Shown: one piece after another, positions 57,733-64,000 of the stretch
Numbering within the stretch: the stretch's first letter is position 1
Layout of the letters: each line of letters opens with the position of its first letter
Assembly: GCF_000374305.1 (NCBI RefSeq)
Contig: NZ_KB894101.1
Location: 62,001-126,000, forward strand
DNA: 64,000 bases
DNA from: Actinomadura flavalba DSM 45200
Lineage (GTDB): Bacteria > Actinomycetota > Actinomycetes > Streptosporangiales > Streptosporangiaceae
Direction of reading: 5' to 3'
Position numbers and translations under genes: made by a program
The notes under the pieces: generated by a model
What the model was told of the DNA's origin: nothing
The model's input: the letters and a program-made list of their open reading frames with translations, nothing else
Databases searched by the model: none

Positions 57733-58437
57733 ATGCCGGAGATGACCGCCGTGCGGCGGAGTGTGGTGTCCGATGGGGTGTTCGCGCAGCTCATTCACCG
57801 GATTCTGGTCGGGGAGTTCGCGCCGGGCGACGCGCTGCCCGCCGAGCGGGAGCTGACCGAGGTGTTCGAGGTCAACCGGCACGCCGTGCGGGAGGCGATC
57901 AAGCGGTTGCAGCAGGCCGGGGTGGTGCGGGTCGCGCAGGGCGGGAAGACGCAGGTGCTCGACTGGCGGCGGCACGCGGGGCTGGAGCTGCTGCTGGAGC
58001 TGGCGCGGACGGGGGCGATCGACAAGGTCGCGGTGCTGCGGGACATCGTCGTGATGCGGCGGACGATCGGCGCCGACGCCGCGCGGCGCTGCGCCCGGCT
58101 CGCCGACGACGCGGCGCTCGAACGCGTCGCCGTCGCGGCACGGAGCTACCCGCCGGGCGGCGCCGGCCCCGACGAGCTGCACGCCGCCGACGTCGCGTTC
58201 TGGGACGCGGTCGTCGACGGCTCGGGCAACCTGGCCTACCGGCTCGCGCTCAACACCCTCGTGGACGGCGTGAACCGCGTCGGCGCCGCCGCCATCGCCG
58301 GGCTCTCGGCCGAGCACGCCGACCGCGCCAAGCACGACCTGCTCGCCGCGCGCCTCGCCGCCCGCGACGAGGAGGGCTCCTACCGGGCCGCGTGGGACGT
58401 GCTCGGCACCGTCGTGGAAGCGCTGGAGGCGCTGTGA
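57733..58437 (+). CDS. FadR-subfamily GntR regulator
   Basis: A 234-residue GntR regulator. The winged helix is at the N-terminus: VFAQLIHRILVGEFAPGDAL then PAERELTEVFEVNRHAVREA and IKRLQQAGVVRVAQGG. The C-terminal FCD-type helical domain (about 85-230) has the metal-site His/Asp residues in ELHAADVAFWDAVVDGSGN. ATG 57733 follows GTGCATGCCGG without a strong ribosome site. It overlaps the fatty acid hydroxylase start (GTGA). Members respond to acyl-CoA or carboxylic acids; an acyl-CoA effector fits the neighbour. Confidence 0.87.
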   Translation: MPEMTAVRRSVVSDGVFAQLIHRILVGEFAPGDALPAERELTEVFEVNRHAVREAIKRLQQAGVVRVAQGGKTQVLDWRRHAGLELLLELARTGAIDKVAVLRDIVVMRRTIGADAARRCARLADDAALERVAVAARSYPPGGAGPDELHAADVAFWDAVVDGSGNLAYRLALNTLVDGVNRVGAAAIAGLSAEHADRAKHDLLAARLAARDEEGSYRAAWDVLGTVVEALEAL

Positions 58438-59291
58438 ACCAGATCCCCGACCCCGTCCTGTACGCGATCCCGGTGTTCCTGCTGTGCATCGCGCTGGAGG
58501 TCGCGTCGTTCCGGTACCTGCCGGACGACGACGAGCGCGGCTACGAGACCCGCGACGCGGTGACGAGCGTGTCGATGGGGCTCGGCAGCGTGTTCGTCGG
58601 CGTCGTCTACAAGCTGTTGCTGGTGGCGGTGCTGTCGGTGGCGTACGTGCTGTCGCCGTTCGAGCTGTCGCCGTCGAACGCGTGGACGTGGGTGCTGCTG
58701 TTCGTCGCCGACGACCTGGCGTTCTACTGGTACCACCGGTCGCACCACGAGGTGCGGGTGCTGTGGGCGAGCCACGTGGTGCACCACTCCAGCCGGTTCT
58801 ACAACTTCACGACGGCGCTGCGGCAGCCGTGGACGCCGATCACGGGGCTTCCGTTCTGGGTGCCGCTGGCCCTGCTGGGCGTTCCGCCGTGGATGATCCT
58901 GTTCCAGCAGTCGGTGAGCCTGGTGTACCAGTTCTTCCTGCACACCGAGCGGATCGGGACGCTGCCGCGCCCGGTCGAGTGGGTGTTCAACACGCCGTCG
59001 CACCACCGGGTGCACCACGCGTCCAACACCCGCTACCTCGACCGCAACTACGGCGGCGTCCTCATCGTCTGGGACCGGCTGTTCGGCACGTTCGAGCCGG
59101 AGGGCGAACGCGTCGTCTACGGGCTGACGAGGAACATCGACACCTACAACCCGGTGCGCGTCGCTTTTCACGAGTTCGCCGCGCTCGGCCGCGACGTGCG
59201 GCACGCGCGCACCTGGCGGCACCGGGCCGCGCACGTGGTGCGCGGCCCCGGCTGGGCGCCGGTCCGGGACGGGGCGGGTCCGGGCCGGTGA
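58434..59291 (+). CDS. fatty acid hydroxylase / sterol desaturase family membrane enzyme
   Basis: A 285-residue integral membrane di-iron oxygenase. Four hydrophobic segments surround the histidine clusters: FYWYHRSHHEVRVLW (HxxxHH-type) near residue 105, VVHHSSRFYNF near 120 and PSHHRVHHASN near 195. This is the conserved eight-His pattern of the sterol desaturase/fatty acid hydroxylase superfamily. It hydroxylates or desaturates a lipid tail; substrate not readable. GTG 58434 overlaps the regulator stop, so the regulator very probably controls this enzyme. Confidence 0.87.
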   Translation: MNQIPDPVLYAIPVFLLCIALEVASFRYLPDDDERGYETRDAVTSVSMGLGSVFVGVVYKLLLVAVLSVAYVLSPFELSPSNAWTWVLLFVADDLAFYWYHRSHHEVRVLWASHVVHHSSRFYNFTTALRQPWTPITGLPFWVPLALLGVPPWMILFQQSVSLVYQFFLHTERIGTLPRPVEWVFNTPSHHRVHHASNTRYLDRNYGGVLIVWDRLFGTFEPEGERVVYGLTRNIDTYNPVRVAFHEFAALGRDVRHARTWRHRAAHVVRGPGWAPVRDGAGPGR

Positions 59292-59306
59292 GCCGAGATC
59301 CGCGGA

Positions 59307-60047
59307 TCAGGCCGGGACGTCCAGGGTCCGCTGGATCTCGGCGAGGACGCCCGACTGCCGGGGCACGAGGAAGAAGTGGTCGCCCTCGAAGACGCGCAGC
59401 GCGAACGGCCCCTCGGTGACCTCGGCCCAGGCCGCGACCTGGTCGGGACCGGCGTGCGTGTCGGCGGTCCCGGCGAACGCCGTGACCGGGACCGCCAGCC
59501 GGTGCCCGGGGCGGTGCTCGTACTCCTCGATGAGCCGGAAGTCGTTACGGACGTAGGGCAGCACGAGTTCGCGCAGTTCGGGGTCGCGGAGCGCGTCGGC
59601 GTCGGTGCCGCCCAGTTCGGCCATGGCGGCCACGACGCCGTCGTCGTCGCGCTGCCAGATGGGGACGTCCTCCCGGTCGCCGCGTGCGTGCGGCGGCCGG
59701 GTGCCGGACGCGAACAGGTGCAGCGGCCGGTGCCCGCGCTCCTCCAGCAGCCGCGTGACCTCGTAGGCCAGGACGGCGCCCATGCTGTGCCCGAACAGCG
59801 CGGCCGGACGGTCCATCAGCGGCGCCATCGCCCCGGCGATGAGCCGGGCGAGCTGGCCCGCGTCGGAGACGAGCGCGTCGCCCATGCGGTCGGCGCGGCC
59901 GGGGTACTGGACGGCCTGCACCTCGACGGCCGGGCTGATCTCCTTCACCCACGGCCGGTAGGCGACGGCGGAGCCGCCCGCGTGCGGGAGGCAGAACAGC
60001 CGCAGGGCCGCCCACGGGCGGGGCTCGGGGCAGCGGAACCAGGTCAC
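59307..60047 (-). CDS. type II thioesterase
   Basis: A 246-residue editing thioesterase of non-ribosomal peptide synthesis. The N-terminus WFRCPEPRPWAALRLFCLPH with AGGSA, the catalytic Ser in AALFGHSMGAVLAYE near residue 90 (GHSMG), and the catalytic His in FEGDHFFLV near 225 mark the family. TEII proteins clear miscarged acyl groups from carrier domains. It follows the GNAT gene (ATGA overlap) at the end of the NRPS operon on the minus strand. Confidence 0.92.
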   Translation of the reverse strand: MTWFRCPEPRPWAALRLFCLPHAGGSAVAYRPWVKEISPAVEVQAVQYPGRADRMGDALVSDAGQLARLIAGAMAPLMDRPAALFGHSMGAVLAYEVTRLLEERGHRPLHLFASGTRPPHARGDREDVPIWQRDDDGVVAAMAELGGTDADALRDPELRELVLPYVRNDFRLIEEYEHRPGHRLAVPVTAFAGTADTHAGPDQVAAWAEVTEGPFALRVFEGDHFFLVPRQSGVLAEIQRTLDVPA

Positions 60048-60697
60048 GACATCAACTCCTGCGCGGCGGCGCGGCGGGTGGTGCGGGGGTCGTCGGGCAG
60101 CGGCCAGGGGGCGACGCGGGGATCGGGGACGGACTTGGGCCCGGTCGTCTCACCGGCGAGCGTGAAGCCGCGCCGCCGGTAGTTCGCGAGGGCGCCCGGG
60201 TGATCCAGCGTACTCGTGCGCAGCCAGACGCGGCGGGCCGGTCCGGTGCCCTCGGCCCAGGTGTCGCCGCGCTGCCAGGCGCGCCGGACGCACTGCTCGA
60301 CGAGGTGCCCGCCGTTGCCCTGCCCGACGAACGCGGGGGTGAGCCCGACCAGGTGGATCTCGGTGTGGCCGCCGGGCTGCGCCTCGATCTCGAAGAACCC
60401 GGCGAGGGTGCCTTCGGCGAGGGCGAGCCACACGCCGAGTTCGGGCCGTTCGACCCAGGCGCGCCAGTCGTCGTACGTCCAGGAGAACCGGTCGGTCCAG
60501 CAGACGCGGGCGCCGACGGCGGCGTACAGCGCGCGGCCGACGTCCGGCGACGGCACGCGCGACAGGGTGAACGTCATCGGGACGCGCGGTCCCGGCGCCG
60601 GGCGCAGCTCGCCCGGATCGTGCATCTCCATCGTCCATTCGGTGACGGCCGGGATCACCTGCGCCGCGGCGCCCCCGCGCACCGGCCGGTCAACCAC
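60044..60697 (-). CDS. GNAT-family N-acetyltransferase
   Basis: A 217-residue acetyltransferase. The acetyl-CoA pocket is PAFVGQGNGGHLVEQCVRRA near residue 125 (Q/RxxGxG/A) and the C-terminal beta strand ends ALANYRRRGFTLAGE. The active-site residues upstream (LAGFFEIEAQPGGHTEIHLV) fit the fold. It is translationally coupled to MbtH and the thioesterase, so it probably acetylates a peptide amine, provides a starter or confers self-protection. Several in-frame starts exist after GTG 60697; the one used here overlaps the mbtH stop. Confidence 0.82.
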   Translation of the reverse strand: MVDRPVRGGAAAQVIPAVTEWTMEMHDPGELRPAPGPRVPMTFTLSRVPSPDVGRALYAAVGARVCWTDRFSWTYDDWRAWVERPELGVWLALAEGTLAGFFEIEAQPGGHTEIHLVGLTPAFVGQGNGGHLVEQCVRRAWQRGDTWAEGTGPARRVWLRTSTLDHPGALANYRRRGFTLAGETTGPKSVPDPRVAPWPLPDDPRTTRRAAAQELMS

Positions 60698-60899
60698 CCA
60701 TGGCCTCGATCAGGCTCTTGGGGCGCATGTCGGTCCAGTTCTCGTTGATGTGGTCGACGCACGCCTGCCGGGTGTCCTCGGCCTTGGCGACGGTCCAGCC
60801 CGCGGGGACGTCGGCGAACGACGGCCACAGGGAGTGCTGGCCCTCGTCATTGACGAGCACGACGTAGGTGGCGTCGGCGTCCTCGAAGGGGTTGCTCAT
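60690..60899 (-). CDS. mbtH: MbtH-like NRPS accessory protein
   Basis: A 69-residue MbtH protein. The signature is complete: NPFEDADATYVVLVNDEGQH then SLWPSFADVPAGW, DHINENWTDMRPKSL. MbtH proteins bind adenylation domains and allow their folding and activity. It follows the NRPS gene by 23 bases and probably serves its adenylation domain. GGAAA-type site upstream; start ATG 60899. Confidence 0.95.
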   Translation of the reverse strand: MSNPFEDADATYVVLVNDEGQHSLWPSFADVPAGWTVAKAEDTRQACVDHINENWTDMRPKSLIEAMGG

Positions 60900-60922
60900 C
60901 GGGGGTTTCCTTTCCGGGTGGT

Positions 60923-63900
60923 TCAGCCGTGCAGCTCGGTGAGCGCGGCGGCCAGGACGGTGCCCATCGCGGCGACGGGGCCGGGTTCCATGAGGGCGTG
61001 GTGCTCGGCGTCGACCGGGTGGTCCTCGATCGTGCCGTCCACGAGCCGGCCCCAGTTGGCGGCGGCCGTGGGGGCGTCGGCCCGGCGGCCCTGAAGGGCG
61101 GTGAAGAACAGGACGTCGCCGGTGTAGCGGCCGGGGACGTACTCCTCGGCCTGCCGGATGCCGTTGGCGTAGTTGGTGTAGACGCGGCGCAGGGCGTCGG
61201 CGTCGAGGGTGGCGAGGGCGTCGCCGCGTTCGGCGAGGGCGGCCATGATGCGGGGGACGTCGGGCTCGCCGTCGGCGTCGACCATGGACGCGTCGATGCC
61301 GAGGCCGCCGAGCAGTTCGGGCAGCACCTCGCGGCGTTCGGAGTCCAGGTCGAGCCCGTTGTAGGAGTCGATCATGGCGAGCAGGGCGACCTTCTCCCCC
61401 GCCGCCTGGAGCAGCAGCGCCAGCTCGTAGGCGATGAGGCCGCCGAGCGACCATCCGGCCAGGTGGTAGGGGCCGTGCGGCTGCACCTCGCGGATGAGCG
61501 GGAGGTAGTCGGCGGCCATCTCGGCGACGGAGCCGGGCAGTTCGTCCTGGGTGAACGCGCGGGCCTGGAGGCCGTAGACGGGCTGGTCGGGGCCGAGGTG
61601 GCGCTGGAAGGGGAAGTAGCCCCAGGCCAGGCCGCCCGCCGGGTGGACGAAGAACAGCGGCGGCCGGGTGCCCTCGGTGCGGATGGGCAGCAGGACGTCG
61701 AAGCCGAGCCCGTCGGCGCCGGGCTCGTCGAGCCGGGCGAGCGCCTCGACGGTCTGGTGGGTGAACACGTCGCGGGGGGTCAGTTCGATCCCGGCCTGCT
61801 TGGCGCGGGTGACGAGCTTGAGCGCGGTGACGCTGTCGCCGCCCAGCTCGAAGAACGAGACGTCGGCGCCGACGCGGTCCAGGCCGAGCGCGTCCGCGAC
61901 GGCGCGGCACAGCGCCTCCTCGCGCTCGGTGCGCGGGTCGCGTCCGGCGGCGAGGGCGGCGAAGTCGGGGGCGGGCAGGGCGCGCCGGTCGAGCTTGCCG
62001 GTGGGGCCGGTCGGCAGCGTGTCCAGTTCGACGAACGCGGCGGGGACCATGTACTCGGGGAGCCGGGCGGCGGCGTGGGCGCGCAGCTCGGCGGTGAGGG
62101 CGGGTCCGGCGGGCACGCCGGGGGCGGGGACGACGTAGGCGACGAGCCGCTTGACGCCGCCGTCCGCGTGCACGAGGACGGCGGCGTGGGCGAGCCCGGG
62201 GTGCGCGGCGAGGGCGGTCTCGACCTCGCCCAGCTCGATGCGGAAGCCGCGGATCTTGACCTGGAAGTCGACGCGGTCGACGTATTCGAGGGTGCCGTCC
62301 GGGCGCCACCGGAGCAGGTCGCCGGTGCGGTACATGCGCGAGCCGGGCGGGCCGAACGGGTTCGCGACGAACCGTTCGGCGGTGAGGTCGGGGCGGTGCA
62401 GGTAGCCGCGCCCGAGCCCGGCCCCGGCGACGTACGCCTCTCCGGTCACACCGGGCGGAACGGGACGCAGTGCCGCGTCGAGCACGTACACCTGCATGTC
62501 GGTGATGGGGCGGCCGAGGACGGGGGTCTGCTCGGCGGGGTCGTCCAGCGGGGCCCGCATGTCCACGATCGTGGTGTACGTGGTGGCCTCGGTGGGTCCG
62601 TACACGTTGCCGAGCGCGGTGTCCGGGCAGGCCGCCAGGACCTTGCGCATGGCGCCGGGCGCGCCCGCCTCGCCGCCGGTCAGCACCTCGCGCAGGCCCG
62701 CGAACGCCTCGGGGCGCTCCTCGGCGACGAGGTTGAACAGCGTCGTGGTGATGAACAGGCCGGTGACGTCCTCGGCGGCGACGAGCCGTTCGAGCGCGGC
62801 GGCGTCCAGCCGTCCGGGCGGCGCGACGACGGCGGTGCCGCCCGCCAGGAGCGGCACCCACAGCTCGTAGGTGGAGGCGTCGAAGGCGTGCGGGGAGTGG
62901 ACGAGGACGCGGTCGTGCGCGCCGGTCCGCATCCACGGTTCGCGGGCCAGGTCCACGCAGTCGCGGTGCCGGAGCATGGAGCCCTTGGGCAGGCCGGTGG
63001 AGCCGGAGGTGAACAGCACGTAGGCGAGCTGGTCGGGGTGCGCGGGGATGTCCGGGTCCGTGGCGGGGTGGGCCGCGAGTTCCGGGTCGTCGTCGACCAC
63101 GACGATCTGGGCGGAGATGGCGAGCTTCTCCAGGCGCGGGGCGGTTCCGGCGTCGGTGAGCAGGACGGGGGCGTCCACCATGCCGACGGCCCATTCGACC
63201 CGGTCGTCCGGGTAGCTGTGGTGGATGGGCGCGTAGGCGCCGCCCGCCTTGAGGATCGCGACGGTCGCGACGATGACGTCGGCGGAGCGCTCGACGAGCA
63301 TCGCGACGCGGGTCTCGCGATCGACGCCGAGCGCGCGCAGCCGATGCGCGAGCCGGTTGGCGCGGGCGTCCAGCTCGGCGTAGGTGATGTCCTCGCCCGG
63401 CTCCCCGGCCACCCGGACGGCGACGGCGTCGGGCTGCGACGCGGCCAGCGCCCGCAGACGGCCGGTCACGGTCTCGTGACCGCCGATCCCGTCGCTCACC
63501 GGCTCAGCCTCGGAAGGACGACCGGCCGGGCCGTCGTGCCCGGCCTCATGTACCCCGGCCGAGGCCGGGTGTCCGGCGCGGCGGACGCCCTGCCAGGCGG
63601 TGAGGAGTGTCGTGCGTTCGTCGGAGGACAGGACGTCGACGCGGCCGAGCGGCAGGTCGGGTTCGTGGGCGATGGTCTCCAGGACGCGGACGAGGCGGTC
63701 CATGACGCGTCCGGCGGCGGGCTCGTCGTAGAGGTCGGCGCGGTGGTCGAGGCGCAGCGCCAGCCGTTCGCCGGGGACGGTCGCGAGGGCGAGGGGGTAG
63801 TGCGAGGCGTCGTAGCCGCCGACCGGGTGCAGGGTCAGGCCGCCGAGGTCGGTGCCCGCCGCGTCGGGGTCGAAGGGGTAGTTCTCCAGCACGGTCATCG

Positions 63901-64000
63901 TGTCGAAGAGGGTGCCCGCGTCGGTGAGGCGCTGGATGTCGGTGAGGGCGAGGTGGTGGTGGGCGAGCAGGTCGGTCTGCTCGCGCTGGAGGCGCGTGAG
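60923..64000 (-). CDS. non-ribosomal peptide synthetase, terminal module (partial, cut at window edge)
   Basis: The visible 1025 codons are the 3' end of an NRPS gene. The frame has no start before the edge. In order: the end of a condensation domain (LAHHHLALTDIQRL... MTVLENYPFD), an adenylation domain (core A3 LFTSGSTGLPKGSM, A4 FDASTYELWVPLL, A5 NVYGPTEATTY, A7 YRTGDLLRWRPDG, A8 VKIRGFRIELGEVE), a carrier domain (FFELGGDSVTALKLVTRA) and a type I thioesterase (GWSLGGLIAYE). This is a C-A-PCP-TE final module that releases the peptide. Binding-pocket residues readable with safety are D235, A236 and Y239; the amino acid is not assigned. MbtH, GNAT and TEII genes follow. Confidence 0.92.
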   Translation of the reverse strand, partial: LTRLQREQTDLLAHHHLALTDIQRLTDAGTLFDTMTVLENYPFDPDAAGTDLGGLTLHPVGGYDASHYPLALATVPGERLALRLDHRADLYDEPAAGRVMDRLVRVLETIAHEPDLPLGRVDVLSSDERTTLLTAWQGVRRAGHPASAGVHEAGHDGPAGRPSEAEPVSDGIGGHETVTGRLRALAASQPDAVAVRVAGEPGEDITYAELDARANRLAHRLRALGVDRETRVAMLVERSADVIVATVAILKAGGAYAPIHHSYPDDRVEWAVGMVDAPVLLTDAGTAPRLEKLAISAQIVVVDDDPELAAHPATDPDIPAHPDQLAYVLFTSGSTGLPKGSMLRHRDCVDLAREPWMRTGAHDRVLVHSPHAFDASTYELWVPLLAGGTAVVAPPGRLDAAALERLVAAEDVTGLFITTTLFNLVAEERPEAFAGLREVLTGGEAGAPGAMRKVLAACPDTALGNVYGPTEATTYTTIVDMRAPLDDPAEQTPVLGRPITDMQVYVLDAALRPVPPGVTGEAYVAGAGLGRGYLHRPDLTAERFVANPFGPPGSRMYRTGDLLRWRPDGTLEYVDRVDFQVKIRGFRIELGEVETALAAHPGLAHAAVLVHADGGVKRLVAYVVPAPGVPAGPALTAELRAHAAARLPEYMVPAAFVELDTLPTGPTGKLDRRALPAPDFAALAAGRDPRTEREEALCRAVADALGLDRVGADVSFFELGGDSVTALKLVTRAKQAGIELTPRDVFTHQTVEALARLDEPGADGLGFDVLLPIRTEGTRPPLFFVHPAGGLAWGYFPFQRHLGPDQPVYGLQARAFTQDELPGSVAEMAADYLPLIREVQPHGPYHLAGWSLGGLIAYELALLLQAAGEKVALLAMIDSYNGLDLDSERREVLPELLGGLGIDASMVDADGEPDVPRIMAALAERGDALATLDADALRRVYTNYANGIRQAEEYVPGRYTGDVLFFTALQGRRADAPTAAANWGRLVDGTIEDHPVDAEHHALMEPGPVAAMGTVLAAALTELHG

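Noticed and set aside
60923..64000. Assigning the adenylation substrate
   Set aside because: Only three pocket positions (D235, A236, Y239) could be read safely by eye; naming an amino acid would be a guess.

Overview
The window is very GC-rich and densely coded, with frequent GTG starts, ATGA/GTGA stop-start overlaps and actinobacterial hallmark families (a DUF397 protein, a lone HATPase_c_2 kinase, GPP34, a LuxR-type AAA regulator, an Mce-type ATPase). It reads as a chromosomal segment of a filamentous actinomycete. The best guess is Actinomadura or another member of the Thermomonosporaceae, because the RiPP precursors at 29 kb closely resemble labyrinthopeptins, first described from Actinomadura namibiensis. 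No tRNA, rRNA, IS element, phage gene or CRISPR array was seen.

Layout. 0.1-3.7 kb: a cobalamin riboswitch followed by a corrinoid uptake and salvage operon (BtuF-like lipoprotein, permease, ATPase, CbiZ amidohydrolase). 3.9-11.2 kb: a coiled-coil zinc-knuckle protein, a TetR regulator and a divergent leucine/isovalerate catabolic operon (acyl-CoA carboxylase beta and alpha subunits, HMG-CoA lyase, acyl-CoA dehydrogenase), with GTTAAC operators in between. 11.2-24.3 kb: mixed housekeeping genes: phospholipase D-type protein, DHA2 exporter, acyl-CoA ligase, DUF397 protein plus anti-sigma-type kinase, trehalose-6-phosphate synthase, YbaK deacylase, a NarL-type two-component system with DedA. 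A 1 kb non-coding stretch of degenerate tandem repeats follows.

24.3-35.0 kb is the most notable part: a class III lanthipeptide locus of the labyrinthopeptin type. A LabKC-like kinase/cyclase, two precursors (A1-like with core SNGSVWECC... ending TCGC, and A2-like with core SVASWWECCSNGSLFNCC), and two ABC exporters run on the minus strand. Divergent from labKC are a MauE-like membrane protein and a CGGC thioredoxin-like protein that could form the core disulfide, then an ArsR-type regulator. The labKC promoter region carries two TTCGG-N6-CCGAA inverted repeats 32 bp apart. Two related small membrane-anchored acidic proteins flank the locus.

35-59.3 kb: secreted SGNH hydrolase, MazG-like pyrophosphatase, an SPFH / ribbon-helix-helix / GPP34 operon, a PlsC-type acyltransferase, exonuclease, MscS channel, CocE/NonD-type hydrolase, peroxiredoxin, a serpin lipoprotein coupled to a GGCT-like protein, a GT4 glycosyltransferase, a large LuxR regulator with a flavoprotein, aldo/keto reductase, a broken ornithine cyclodeaminase gene, an Mce ATPase, a secreted S1 protease, a MOSC protein, a 23-residue micropeptide, a FadR-type regulator and a fatty acid hydroxylase. 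59.3-64 kb is the end of an NRPS cluster: type II thioesterase, GNAT acetyltransferase, MbtH protein and a C-A-PCP-TE terminal module cut by the window edge.
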